64,000 nucleotides of DNA from Moorena sp. SIO3I8 (GTDB lineage Bacteria; Cyanobacteriota; Cyanobacteriia; Cyanobacteriales; Coleofasciculaceae), in assembly GCF_010692325.1 (NCBI RefSeq), contig NZ_JAAHHW010000009.1, positions 1 to 64,000 on the forward strand, read 5' to 3'. Within the stretch, counting starts at the first letter, position 1. Each line of letters opens with the position of its first letter. Shown piece after piece: positions 35,856-45,147 of the stretch. The notes beneath the pieces are model-generated. The model ran no database searches, was not told the origin of the DNA, and was given only the letters and a program-made list of their open reading frames with translations. A program made the position numbers and the translations under genes.

Positions 35856-37124
35856 ATGGAAGATTTAACAACTATCAGCAAACCCAAGCATATTGTTTTA
35901 ACCTCCCATCCTAGCTCTTCTAGATTAAATTCTCCAGCAATTAACTGGGGAGAAAGTGACCCCCTCAAACGAGGACCCATTGTCGGTACCTTAGTTAACT
36001 CAGCTCATCGGAATGTTATTGGTACTCACTCAGGCTCCTATTCAGTGTATCGAGCTTTAGCCGTAGCCAGTGGTACACTCCAGCCTAATCACCGCCCGGA
36101 TCTCACCAACACTGCGCCCATTGTCCCAATTGGTCCTCATCCCAGTTGGACTGACCCTAATTTGATTGTTTCTCTCGACCCCTTTGGGGCGATGGTAGGT
36201 GAAGTTTATAGCGATTTATATCAGCAGGGATACGACATTAGACCCACAATTGCTATCACCAAAGCTCATATCAATATGCCAGAACTACAGGATGCTGTAG
36301 AAAAAAAGCGTTTAGCAATTGATGGCAAAATTATTAAAAACGATGGTAGTTTAGTAGTCACTAAAGTAGCAATTGACCCGGTTTGGTATCTACCGGGAAT
36401 TGCCCAGCGATTGAACATTCAAGAAAGTTACCTGCGCCGTGCTCTATTTCAGCAAACCGGTGGCATGTTCCCGGAACTGATCACCCGCCCTGATTTAAAG
36501 GTATTCTTACCCCCCATTGGTGGCATCACTGTCTATTTAATTGGTGATGTAGCAGCCATTACTGAACCCAATCGACTGCTTGCTGTACGAGTTCATGATG
36601 AATGTAATGGTTCCGATGTCTTCGGTTCCGACATCTGCACCTGTCGTCCCTATCTAGTCCATGGTCTAGAAGTCTGTGTCCAGACAGCCCAAGGTGGAGG
36701 TACAGGTGTCATTGTTTATTTCCGTAAAGAAGGTCGCGCCTTAGGTGAAGTAACTAAGTTTCTAGTGTACAATGCGCGGAAACGTCAGGAAGGAGGTGAT
36801 AGCGCTAATGCCTACTTCAACCGTACAGAGTGTGTGGCTGGGGTTCAAGATATCCGCTTCCAAGAACTAATGCCTGATGTGCTCCATTGGCTGGGAATTA
36901 AACGAATTGACCGTTTTGTCTCCATGAGCGATATGAAATATAACGCTATCGTTCAATCCGGTATTGAGATTATTCAGCGCATTCCCATTCCAGAACACTT
37001 GATTCCCGCTGATGCCCAAGTAGAAATCGCTGCCAAAAAAGCTGCTGGTTATTACACTGAACATACAACTGAACTAGATGCGATCGCATTGGCTGAAATT
37101 CAAGGACGTGGTTTAGCAGATTAG
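35856..37124 (+). CDS. GTP cyclohydrolase II-like protein (RibA/URC1 type)
   Basis: 422 residues. The C-terminal half is a GTP cyclohydrolase II domain with the three zinc cysteines in HDECNGSDVFGSDICTCRP and the catalytic region YFRKEGRALGEVTKF. The N-terminal 190 residues are an extra domain (LVNSAHRNVIGTHSGSYSVY, HPSWTDPNLIVSLDPFG) that is absent from ordinary RibA but present in the long form linked to uracil catabolism (URC1). Because the next gene, 64 bp after its stop, is URC4, the role in opening a pyrimidine-like substrate is more likely than riboflavin synthesis. Function inferred from family and context. Confidence 0.85.
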   Translation: MEDLTTISKPKHIVLTSHPSSSRLNSPAINWGESDPLKRGPIVGTLVNSAHRNVIGTHSGSYSVYRALAVASGTLQPNHRPDLTNTAPIVPIGPHPSWTDPNLIVSLDPFGAMVGEVYSDLYQQGYDIRPTIAITKAHINMPELQDAVEKKRLAIDGKIIKNDGSLVVTKVAIDPVWYLPGIAQRLNIQESYLRRALFQQTGGMFPELITRPDLKVFLPPIGGITVYLIGDVAAITEPNRLLAVRVHDECNGSDVFGSDICTCRPYLVHGLEVCVQTAQGGGTGVIVYFRKEGRALGEVTKFLVYNARKRQEGGDSANAYFNRTECVAGVQDIRFQELMPDVLHWLGIKRIDRFVSMSDMKYNAIVQSGIEIIQRIPIPEHLIPADAQVEIAAKKAAGYYTEHTTELDAIALAEIQGRGLAD

Positions 37125-37188
37125 TCAAGAGTCCTTAGTCACTCCCGAATTGCTTATTCTCTATGCCTTCCTATATTCTCTGTTGCCT

Positions 37189-38625
37189 ATGTCACCTGTG
37201 GATAATGCACAACAGCAGTTAATCGCTTACTTAAGAAGCCCATGGGCAATTCGGGAGAGATGCGATCGCATTTTCACCTTAGCTACTGCTGACCAGTTGC
37301 AGTACTTTCGCTGCAATTTAACCAAGCTAGAGCAAGTAGCTAACTATGTCATCGAGGTAATGCACCAGCACTACCCCGATTTCCAGATTCCATTTCATAG
37401 TCGCTGGCGGCATTTTGAGGTAGGAAATGTCCCTCGTCTTCAGGAACTAGACCAGAAATTGGCAGGATTCACTCCACTCCAAAAAGCCCAAACCAAATTC
37501 GACTTAGTCATCATTAGCGTCCTACTCGATGCTGGGGCTGGCAGCAATTGGCAGTATCATGAAGCAGAAACCGGACTAGTGTTTCGCCGTTCCGAAGGAT
37601 TAGCCGTTGCTAGTTTCCGCATGTTCTGTCAGGGATATTTCTCCAGCGACCCAGACCTACCTTGGCAAGTCGATGCCAAAGGACTTCAATCCTTGAGTGC
37701 CCACCACTTAGCCCAGGGATTCCAGGTCAGTCAAGCCAATCCACTAATAGGCATAGAGGGTAGGCTAGTCTTACTACAGCGCTTAGGTAAAGCACTGGTT
37801 GAATTACCACAGATGTTTGGCAAAGTCAATCCTCGTCCTGGCAACTTAGTAAATTACTTGGTAAATTACTTGGTAAATTACCAATTGCTAGATAAGTTGC
37901 AGGTTACCAAGGGATTACACGATAGCAACTTAAACCTTGAAAGTTGCCAAGACAACCAAAGCTGGGTAAAGCCACTTACAGATTCACAACCGGTCCAAGA
38001 GCAACCTGCAACTTGTCAACCAGCTAACCTACAACCTGCCAACCTACAACCTGCAACCTGTCAACCTGTCAACCTTCTGAGTGCCACTAACCTATTCAGC
38101 ACCGTCCTGGAGGGATTAGCGGATATTTGGCCAAAACGAGAATCCATAGCCGGGGTCAATTTAGGGGATGTGTGGCAACATTCTGCTCTCAAAGGGGATA
38201 ACTATGGTTCCGAGTATGTACCATTTCACAAGCTCTCCCAGTGGTTAACTTACTCCCTATTAGAGCCATTGCAGGAACTGGGTTTAGAGATTACTGAACT
38301 TGATCAGTTGACCGGCCTAGCAGAATATCGCAATGGAGGCTTATGTTTAGATCTAGGATTACTAGAGGTAAAGCATAGCGCTATTTTACAACAGTCTCAC
38401 TTACCCAGCTCCGAAGTGATTATTGAGTGGCGAGCACTCACCGTTAGTTTGCTAGATCAAATAGCAGCAACTATTCGTCAACAACTGAACCTGAGTGCTA
38501 CTGAATTGCCACTAGTAAAAGTCTTACAAGGAGGAACTTGGACAGCAGGACGTAGAATTGCTGCTCAATTGAGACCAGGAGGCTCTTCCCCGATTCAGAT
38601 AGAAAGTGATGGCACAGTCTTTTGA
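37189..38625 (+). CDS. URC4/DUF1688 family protein with in-frame repeat expansion
   Basis: 478 residues from the ATG at 37189 (MSPVDNAQQQ). The body matches the DUF1688 family (YLRSPWAIRERCDRIF, FHSRWRHFEVGNVPR, FDLVIISVLLDAGAG, FRRSEGLAVASFRMFCQG), whose yeast member URC4 is needed for uracil use as nitrogen source. It follows the GTP cyclohydrolase II-like gene closely and was probably co-transcribed with it. Odd: residues about 235-320 contain two low-complexity inserts, NLVNYLVNYLVNYQ and QPANLQPANLQPATCQPVNL, encoded by tandem repeats (12-nt units, and 7-nt units that keep frame as 21-nt sets). The conserved C-terminal part continues intact afterwards. Confidence 0.85.
   Translation: MSPVDNAQQQLIAYLRSPWAIRERCDRIFTLATADQLQYFRCNLTKLEQVANYVIEVMHQHYPDFQIPFHSRWRHFEVGNVPRLQELDQKLAGFTPLQKAQTKFDLVIISVLLDAGAGSNWQYHEAETGLVFRRSEGLAVASFRMFCQGYFSSDPDLPWQVDAKGLQSLSAHHLAQGFQVSQANPLIGIEGRLVLLQRLGKALVELPQMFGKVNPRPGNLVNYLVNYLVNYQLLDKLQVTKGLHDSNLNLESCQDNQSWVKPLTDSQPVQEQPATCQPANLQPANLQPATCQPVNLLSATNLFSTVLEGLADIWPKRESIAGVNLGDVWQHSALKGDNYGSEYVPFHKLSQWLTYSLLEPLQELGLEITELDQLTGLAEYRNGGLCLDLGLLEVKHSAILQQSHLPSSEVIIEWRALTVSLLDQIAATIRQQLNLSATELPLVKVLQGGTWTAGRRIAAQLRPGGSSPIQIESDGTVF
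37855..37886. repeat. In-gene 12-nt tandem repeat (acttggtaaatt)
   Basis: Nearly three copies of a 12-nt unit inside the URC4 gene, coding for repeated LVNY. Confidence 0.85.
38010..38078. repeat. In-gene STRR (caacctg heptamers)
   Basis: Eight or more copies of caacctg/caaccta variants inside the URC4 gene. Since 3 x 7 = 21, whole sets keep the frame. Confidence 0.85.
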
Positions 38626-38706
38626 CTATCCTTTGGTGACTCAAATCTAGTTGGGTAATCTCGTTGGCTGATCTTGTTCGGTCAGTTACCCATTACCCAT
38701 GACCTT

Positions 38707-39834
38707 TTACCTTTTACCGTCAATAGCCTTTTTTCGTTCTTCGAGGATACTGCGAATGGAAGCTGTATCCAGAATTCCCAGAACTACACCCTTGTCACTA
38801 ACCACAGGTAGCTGATCTAGCTGCTCTTTCTCCAGAATTTTGACAACCTCTAACAGGGAATGATCCGATTGAACAGTTCTAAAAGTCTTAACAGACTTCA
38901 TCAGTGCTCTTACTGGAGTCACCGGCCAATTAGAGGTAGGAACAGTTTTGAGATCATCCACTACCACAACTCCTAGCAGTTGACTGGCTTCATCGGTTAC
39001 TAGAAACTTGCGCCACTGATTTTTACCGATAATGTACTCGTTGACAAACTCCCTTAGAGACAAATCAGCCAATACAATTGGGCTGTTGGGAATGACCGCA
39101 TCTTCTGCTGTCAACCCCTCTAGCTGGTCTTGAACCATAGCAGATTGGGCAGACATGCCAGCATTTTGCAGCAAGAACAAACCTATTAAGGCAAACCAGA
39201 TGCCATTAAAGTTACCATACAGTAGGATTGGAAGCACTCCATAAATAATTCCTCCCCAACCAAAGAACTGACCAACACGGCTAGCAAATAACACACCTTT
39301 GTGTGGGTTGTCCGTAACTTGCCAAACCAGTGCCTTCAGGATGTTACCCCCATCTAGGGGTAAGCCAGGAATTAAGTTGAACAATGCTAAAGCCAAGTTG
39401 ATGGAGGCGAGGAGTCCAACAATTGCTGCTAATGAACTAGCTAGATTGGCATTGGCCTGAACGGCATATAGTAGAGCAAATAGTAGCAAACTAACAGCTG
39501 GACCAGCAATCGCAACTAAGAACGCCTCTAGTGGACTTTTTGATTCTTTCTCCAGGCTAGCTAGACCACCAAATAGAAAGAGAGTGATAGATTTAACCTC
39601 AATTCCCTGCTGGATCGCCACAAAGCTGTGTCCTAGTTCATGAGCTAACACAGAGGCAAATAACAAAAGTGCAGTCACAAATCCTAAAAACCATGGCAAA
39701 ACACCGCTCAATCCTGAAAAATTTGCTAAGTCACCTCCGAAATCAAAGGTGACTAAAGCTAAGACTAGAAACCAGCTTGGATTCACATAAAAGGGAATCC
39801 CAAATAAATTCCCAACACGAATACTGCCGTTCAT
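38707..39834 (-). CDS. Site-2 protease family (M50) with C-terminal CBS pair
   Basis: 375 residues. About six membrane segments lie in the first 220 residues, with the zinc motif HELGH in VLAHELGHSFVAIQQG (about 65) and the third ligand region GLPLDGGNILKAL (about 160). The C-terminal 130 residues hold two CBS motifs. This is the SpoIVFB/RseP-like CBS subgroup, which cleaves substrates inside membranes and may sense adenylates. It is divergent from the 2TM-protein gene with a 453-bp gap containing 14-nt direct repeats (39921-39957). Substrate unknown. Confidence 0.9.
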   Translation of the reverse strand: MNGSIRVGNLFGIPFYVNPSWFLVLALVTFDFGGDLANFSGLSGVLPWFLGFVTALLLFASVLAHELGHSFVAIQQGIEVKSITLFLFGGLASLEKESKSPLEAFLVAIAGPAVSLLLFALLYAVQANANLASSLAAIVGLLASINLALALFNLIPGLPLDGGNILKALVWQVTDNPHKGVLFASRVGQFFGWGGIIYGVLPILLYGNFNGIWFALIGLFLLQNAGMSAQSAMVQDQLEGLTAEDAVIPNSPIVLADLSLREFVNEYIIGKNQWRKFLVTDEASQLLGVVVVDDLKTVPTSNWPVTPVRALMKSVKTFRTVQSDHSLLEVVKILEKEQLDQLPVVSDKGVVLGILDTASIRSILEERKKAIDGKR

Positions 39835-39920
39835 GCAGACTACCTCAAACTCTCCTAAGACGTTTTTTTATACCAAGTTGGCTTCTAAGGTAGTAGATAG
39901 GGTATGGTTCATGATTAACA

Positions 39921-39957
39921 TTTCATAAAAAATAGTTCATGAAAAATAGATCATGAT
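39921..39957. repeat. 14-nt direct repeats with tcatga half-sites upstream of the protease gene
   Basis: ttcataaaaaatag, ttcatgaaaaatag and atcatgat follow each other, with another ttcatgat at about 39908-39915. The spacing looks operator-like, between two divergent genes. The protein that would bind is unknown. The rest of 39835-40287 shows nothing else. Confidence 0.45.
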
Positions 39958-40287
39958 ACGATTGCCAGTTATCCTTGGCAGTAAAGGGTTTATCGCTTTT
40001 GCCAATCAACAATCAACCAAGAGCAATGAACAATTAACCTACCTTAAGGCAACTCGATAGTAGTTTCGTCTTTCATGGTTCTATCGTAACGAAATGTAAA
40101 AGATTTGCCGATTGCTCAAATGCCGTAAAATCCGTCCACGCTTAGTGCGGTTTTAGGAATGCAGGTGGTTTGACCCCTTTCTGTTTCCATCGGCATAATA
40201 AAATTAAGCACCGCTATACGCTCAAGCGTGTTTAGAGCAACATCTTCTTTAAGCACTACCCCCCTTCCTACTAGTGAAACTGACTAA

Positions 40288-40809
40288 ATGATGTCCGTCT
40301 TTGAAACCAAAATCACCCACTCTTACAACCAACAAGACATCCAGCAAATCCTCAATCTAGCCCTGGCACGTCAGGAAATGGTTGAAGAATTTTCCCGTGA
40401 ACAGTTGGTCGAAATTGCTGCTGAATTAGGGATTTCAATCCACACTCTCTTAGAAGCAGAACGAGAATGGCTAGCCCAGCAACAAGAACAGCAAAAACGT
40501 AATGAATTCAATAGTTACCGACGTAGCCAATTTAAAAAAAGTTTTGGAAAGTTTGTAATCGTTAATAGTTTTTTAGTGGCGATCAATCTAATTAACGTTG
40601 GTTACCTGTCTTGGTCTTTATATATTTTATTGTTCTGGGGTTTGTGGATAGCACTCAGGGCGTGGAATACTTATCAAATACAGGGCGAAGACTATGAAAG
40701 AGCTTTCCAAAAATGGAAAGTTCAAAACCAGGTAAAACAGATAGCCCAATCAACTTATACTAGTCTCAAAAACTGGATTCAAGACCAAGGACTAATGACT
40801 AAGGACTAA
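40288..40809 (+). CDS. 2TM-domain protein
   Basis: 173 residues. The N-terminal 75 residues form a soluble helical segment with an ILNLALARQEM...FSREQLVEIAAELGIS motif common at the front of cyanobacterial 2TM proteins. Two adjacent membrane segments (about 92-112 and 116-134) follow, then a basic tail. Role unknown. The 3' end overlaps the convergent TPR gene by 4 bp. Confidence 0.8.
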   Translation: MMSVFETKITHSYNQQDIQQILNLALARQEMVEEFSREQLVEIAAELGISIHTLLEAEREWLAQQQEQQKRNEFNSYRRSQFKKSFGKFVIVNSFLVAINLINVGYLSWSLYILLFWGLWIALRAWNTYQIQGEDYERAFQKWKVQNQVKQIAQSTYTSLKNWIQDQGLMTKD

Positions 40810-41861
40810 TGCCTAACATAAATAATTTCAGCTAAATCGCTGATCAACAATGTTTCTTCCTGAATATCTCCTAAAGCATGAGCCACTGCGATCGCTTTTT
40901 CATAAAAACTCCGAGCTTCCAACAAATTACCAGTGTCTTGATATAACTGGGCAAACAACTTTAGAGCAACTAGCTCTTCACGGCGATTGTTTTGTTCTTG
41001 TGCCAAAGCCAGATATTCCTTCAGTGCTTTCACCGCTTGCCGATTCTTACCTGTAGCGATATGGGTTAAAGCTATACCCTTAATAGCACGAATCTGATTG
41101 AAAACATTGTCAACTTTTTCAGCCAGTATCTGGGCAATGCGGTAAGAATACAAAGCATCTTTTTCCCGTCTAGCGGCGAGATAGGCATCTCCCAAATTAT
41201 TCCGAATATTCGTCTCACCTAACTTATCCCGAGAGCGACGCCGTAAAACTAGGGCAGCTTCATACCACTTAATCGCCTCGGGATAATTTCCCCCTTGAGC
41301 TGCCACTAAGCCTAGATTATTCAGACTCAACCCTTCACCGTCATCATCCTTAATAGTACGGGAAATGGTCAGTGCTTCCATAAAAGCTTCTTGGGCTGCT
41401 TTCAGGTTTCTCGTTTGCAGCAATAATATTCCAATATTATTTATACTATAAATCTGTGGCTGAAAACTTTGTTGAGAACGGGCAGCACCCAAGCCTCGGC
41501 GCAAGGCTCGCTCTGCCTCCTGATAGCGTCCCAACTTGGCGTAAGTCTGACCTAGGGAATTGTAAGTTTTACCCAATCCCTCAAAGTCACCAATTTGCTG
41601 ATAAATTTCTCCCGCTTGGGACAAATACGCGATCGCTTCGTTCAAGTTACCACTCTGTTTAGCCAGCTCTGACTGCTCCAGGAAAAAATCTGCCCGATTT
41701 CTTGCTTTGCGGTCACGAAGATTGTCTAAAGGGATTGCCAGTTGTTGGTCGATGCTCCGAGTCTGACCCCAAGCCATCGGGCTAGCCAACATTACCAATG
41801 GGGTAAAGGCTAGCGCTATTATTCCGGAAAGACTAGTCAGCAACCTGCTACGATTCGCCAT
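40806..41861 (-). CDS. Secreted tetratricopeptide-repeat protein
   Basis: 351 residues with a hydrophobic N-terminal signal (about 10-32, ending ASPMAWGQ) and six or seven TPR units from about residue 65 to 340 (for example YNSLGQTYAKLGRYQEAERALRRGL and NNLGLVAAQGGNYPEAIKWYEAAL, both with the classic small and large residue spacing). It is likely a periplasmic or outer-membrane-associated scaffold. No enzyme domain. The partner is not evident. Confidence 0.88.
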   Translation of the reverse strand: MANRSRLLTSLSGIIALAFTPLVMLASPMAWGQTRSIDQQLAIPLDNLRDRKARNRADFFLEQSELAKQSGNLNEAIAYLSQAGEIYQQIGDFEGLGKTYNSLGQTYAKLGRYQEAERALRRGLGAARSQQSFQPQIYSINNIGILLLQTRNLKAAQEAFMEALTISRTIKDDDGEGLSLNNLGLVAAQGGNYPEAIKWYEAALVLRRRSRDKLGETNIRNNLGDAYLAARREKDALYSYRIAQILAEKVDNVFNQIRAIKGIALTHIATGKNRQAVKALKEYLALAQEQNNRREELVALKLFAQLYQDTGNLLEARSFYEKAIAVAHALGDIQEETLLISDLAEIIYVRH

Positions 41862-41948
41862 ACCAAAAGACTCCGTTTGATCAACATTTCTGCTATTATG
41901 GAAGTTATGATCAAAGTACCCCGATCAAGGGTGCAAACTAACCGCCCT

Positions 41949-42614
41949 TTATTCACTCAAAACCGGTACTGCAAACAGATCAGATTCTTCTCGATTCTTG
42001 GCTTCGACCCCCAGATAGACCACCCGAATATCATCGGGTAAAGCAGCTTCCAACAGTTCATAGCCTTCTTGAAGTTCGGTTCTCACTTGAGCTGGAGTAA
42101 TCATTTCTCCCTCCGCTTGCAGATAAGCCGCAATTCGCGTTTCACTCCAGTGAAAGGTCCCAGCCATGATTACCATCAACCGCACCGCTGGTGGTAGCTG
42201 TTCCAATGCCATCTCCAGATAACACCACAAGGGTGGTGGTGCTACCTTAAGGTTATAGTGAATAGATTCCACTGGTGGCAAGTCTGCCTGGTTAATACAA
42301 ACCGCCGTTAGGTTTATGATCTGGTTTTGGAAGGACGTTGACTCTAGTCCATAATCCTCCCGCAAATCCATGCCACCCAGTTCGTGATAGATGTGACGCC
42401 AAGTCAGAGCAAATAGATATTCCGCCTGCACAGGCGATCGCGCTGAGTGCCGCACTAATGTATAGACAATAGGACTGTAGCGACAGAAAATTGCTGTAAA
42501 GTACTTCCCTTCAGACCGATGACGCTGAAACAAAGTCAGCAATTCCTGATCACTATGATGAAACAGTGATTTAATAAGTGGATGCTTAGATTCAGGAAAA
42601 TGGGGGATTTGCAC
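41949..42614 (-). CDS. ECF-like sigma-70 family factor (cyanobacterial type)
   Basis: 221 residues. ELLTLFQRHRSEGKYFTAIFCRYSPIVYTLV followed by AEYLFALTWRHIYHEL resembles sigma region 2; the later LEQLPPAVRLMVIMAGTFHWSETRIAAYLQAEG resembles region 4 with a helix-turn-helix. The middle is unusually long (about 50 residues) and the tail (after 190) is acidic. It may be a divergent sigma factor or a sigma-like regulator without promoter binding. It sits 88 bp downstream of the TPR gene start on the same strand (upstream in transcription), so the two could be co-transcribed. Confidence 0.6.
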   Translation of the reverse strand: MQIPHFPESKHPLIKSLFHHSDQELLTLFQRHRSEGKYFTAIFCRYSPIVYTLVRHSARSPVQAEYLFALTWRHIYHELGGMDLREDYGLESTSFQNQIINLTAVCINQADLPPVESIHYNLKVAPPPLWCYLEMALEQLPPAVRLMVIMAGTFHWSETRIAAYLQAEGEMITPAQVRTELQEGYELLEAALPDDIRVVYLGVEAKNREESDLFAVPVLSE

Positions 42615-42959
42615 AATCTTTCAATAAAAGCTGTAATTAGGAGAATTAGACTAGATGCATCCTGATCTCACCACAACCCCCTCATGTTGAGAAAGGGGAA
42701 ATGCCGATGGTTAACTGGCATTGGAGTAGATCAATGTCGGGACCTAATATCCTAGGTCTGCACTAGACCTCAAGATGAAGGAGATGGATGCCGATACCAA
42801 GTCTACAACCTTTGGTGCTCCGATGCTCCTTCAGTTGAAGCTAAAATTGAGAAAAAGCGTACGCTAATGTCTGATGGTAATAATATTACCTACGATTGGA
42901 GAAAAAGTTCATAAGGACCTTTAAACTAATTTATTCAGTTGCTAACTCTGTTTAAGTTT

Positions 42960-43556
42960 ATGATTCTATCAGTTGATATTATTTCCCGGCTAACTTCGCC
43001 CCTGCCTCTTGGCGCATTTTTACCCTCTTTGCCTTTAGATAGCCTGTTTTCCACTCAAGGCATCATGGTAATGCTCCTAGGTGCCTATGCCTTTGCCATG
43101 TGGATGTTTTTGACCAGCGCTCCAAAAGTTCACACCATCATGGTGTCTGATTTGGCAATAGCGCGACAGTTTTATGAAGGCTTGCTAGAGTTATCCGCAG
43201 CAGAAGTCCCCCTACATTACTACTATAATTACGAGCAGACCATGGGGAGTACCAGCATTGACCCCCTATATATGTCAACCAATTTGGGAACCACCCAAGC
43301 TACCCAGTTCAGTGGTGCTGATGGGCTATGGTACCAGTTAAAGAAGAATACCCAGCTCCACGTGATTTCCGGAGCTAGCTTGGGCAATAAAAACCAACAA
43401 CGTCACGTGTGCTTTGATCATCAGTGCTTGGATCAAGTTTTGATGCTGGTGCAGATGAGACGCCTAAAATACAAAGTGCGCACCCTCAAGCCCCTTAACT
43501 TTTTGGTCAAGGATCTCGACGATCGTGTAATTGAACTGGCAGAAGTTTCTAATTAG
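42960..43556 (+). CDS. Membrane-anchored VOC/glyoxalase-like protein
   Basis: 198 residues from the ATG at 42960. A hydrophobic segment at about 33-52 is followed by a VOC-type domain (HTIMVSDLAIARQFYEGLLELSAAEVP, then HVCFDHQCLDQVLMLVQ and FLVKDLDDRVIELAEV). The paired beta-alpha-beta pattern is clear. The usual glyoxalase Glu/His metal set is only partly evident, so an enzymatic role is uncertain. The TTG at 42939 is an alternative start. It precedes the CNNM gene on the same strand by 96 bp. Confidence 0.75.
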   Translation: MILSVDIISRLTSPLPLGAFLPSLPLDSLFSTQGIMVMLLGAYAFAMWMFLTSAPKVHTIMVSDLAIARQFYEGLLELSAAEVPLHYYYNYEQTMGSTSIDPLYMSTNLGTTQATQFSGADGLWYQLKKNTQLHVISGASLGNKNQQRHVCFDHQCLDQVLMLVQMRRLKYKVRTLKPLNFLVKDLDDRVIELAEVSN

Positions 43557-43652
43557 CGGTTAAATCAATAATGGTGAGTTAATCAGGGATTAGGCGGGTA
43601 ACAATTGCGCGTAGCGCACCAGCCATTGGTTTCATGCCTAATCACATTTACC

Positions 43653-44696
43653 ATGTTTGAAGTAATTATCACAGTACTGATTGTTCTGTTGGGTTCAGCC
43701 ATCTGTGCTATGGCAGAAACGGCTTTGTTTTCAGTGCCTATCGTTAAAGTCCGACAGTTAGCGCAGTCAAACCAGCCTGCAGTGTTAGCACTACTGGCGA
43801 TTCGCAAAAACATGAACCGACCCATAGCTACCATTGTTATTCTCAACAACACCTTCAACATTGTTGGCAGCATCGTAATTGGTTCCCTTGCTGCTAGGGT
43901 CTTAGGAGAGGCTTGGTTGGGGGTTTTTTCAGGTCTATTTACCTTTCTAATTATTGTATTTGGGGAAATTGTCCCGAAAACCCTTGGTCAGATCTACGCC
44001 CAAAACATCGCCCTACTCGTGGCTCTACCAGTTCGGTTCTTAACCGTTGTGTTCACGCCTCTGGTGTGGTTGATGGAAAAAATTACTGCTCCGTTTACTA
44101 AAGGTCAAAAACTTCCTACCACCAATGAGGCGGAAATCCGATTTTTAGCGAAGGTTGGGTATCAAGAAGGGGTGATTGAAGATGATGAAGCAGAAATGAT
44201 CCAACGAGTATTTCAGTTAAATGATTTGACTGCATCTGATTTAATGACTCCGCGAATTATTACCACCTATTTGCATGGTAATACCACTTTGGCTGAGGCT
44301 AAACCAAGCATTATTGCTTCGCCTCACACCCGGATGCCTGTGGTTGAAGACTCTATTGATCAAGTAATTGGAATTGCTCTCAAAGATGAGTTACTCACAG
44401 CAATCATTGAAGACAAACATAACCAACCCCTTGCTTCTCTGATTCGTCAAGTCCGCTTTGTCCCTGAAACTGTTCGCGCTGATAAGCTACTGAAAACCTT
44501 TCAGCAAACCCGTGAACATCTGATGGTTGTACTGGATGAATATGGGGGTGTTTCTGGTGTAGTCACCCTGGAAGATGTACTGGAGGTGCTAACCGGTGAA
44601 ATTGTTGATGAGACCGATCGCAACATTGATCTCCAAGCAATTGCTCGTAAACGGCGAGAAAAAATGTTGAAATCTTATGGTCTTGATCAGGATTAG
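43653..44696 (+). CDS. CNNM/HlyC-CorC-type transporter-like protein with CBS domains
   Basis: 347 residues from the ATG at 43653 (MFEVIITVLIVLLG). It has a DUF21/CNNM membrane domain with about four segments (AMAETALFSVPIVKVRQL, NNTFNIVGSIVIGS, VFGEIVPKTLGQ), then a CBS pair (DLMTPRIITTYLHG, LMVVLDEYGGVSGVVTLEDVLE). The C-terminal CorC_HlyC domain found in longer members is absent. Members are linked to Mg2+/Co2+ efflux. An upstream open frame to 43605 is less likely to be translated. Confidence 0.88.
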   Translation: MFEVIITVLIVLLGSAICAMAETALFSVPIVKVRQLAQSNQPAVLALLAIRKNMNRPIATIVILNNTFNIVGSIVIGSLAARVLGEAWLGVFSGLFTFLIIVFGEIVPKTLGQIYAQNIALLVALPVRFLTVVFTPLVWLMEKITAPFTKGQKLPTTNEAEIRFLAKVGYQEGVIEDDEAEMIQRVFQLNDLTASDLMTPRIITTYLHGNTTLAEAKPSIIASPHTRMPVVEDSIDQVIGIALKDELLTAIIEDKHNQPLASLIRQVRFVPETVRADKLLKTFQQTREHLMVVLDEYGGVSGVVTLEDVLEVLTGEIVDETDRNIDLQAIARKRREKMLKSYGLDQD

Positions 44697-44796
44697 TTTC
44701 GTGACAATAATAAATAGATAATTGGGATTTTATATGTAAACATAGGATTGAAAAAAAAGCGATTAATCGCTGCTATCCTTTACCTGTTTACTGTTC

Positions 44797-44841
44797 ATTG
44801 TTCCCTGTTCCCTGTTCCCTGTTCCCTGTTCCCTGTTCCCT
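44797..44841. repeat. STRR, tgttccc heptamers
   Basis: About six copies of tgttccc between the CNNM gene and the convergent small lipoprotein gene. The same unit occurs at 13485-13530. Confidence 0.9.
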
Positions 44842-44868
44842 TTCAACCAAGCTATATAAATTAACAAA

Positions 44869-45147
44869 CTATATTTTTTGACATATTTTATAAGCTTGTT
44901 CTTCTGATTCTTCAAGAGTTTTTAATTGTGAGTATAGCTTTTCAATGCTTTCTTTATCGGGACTTTCTTGGGTAACATTAAAAACTATACTATTGAATTT
45001 ATTTTGGGCTGTTTTGACAACTTCCTCAGCTTTCCTACAAGATGGATTTCTGAATATTTGATCAAGTTGAGGAAAACACCCACTTAAGCAAAACGTTAGT
45101 ATAAAGATTATGATTCTCTTAGCTTGGGCAATAGTAGCAAATTTCAT
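44869..45147 (-). CDS. Small predicted lipoprotein
   Basis: 92 residues. A hydrophobic N-terminal segment ends in the lipobox LSGC (IIIFILTFCLSGCFPQ, Cys at about 24), followed by a charged helical remainder with two further Cys. No recognised family. The lipobox and normal composition favour a real gene. Its surroundings are repeat-rich. Confidence 0.6.
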   Translation of the reverse strand: MKFATIAQAKRIIIFILTFCLSGCFPQLDQIFRNPSCRKAEEVVKTAQNKFNSIVFNVTQESPDKESIEKLYSQLKTLEESEEQAYKICQKI

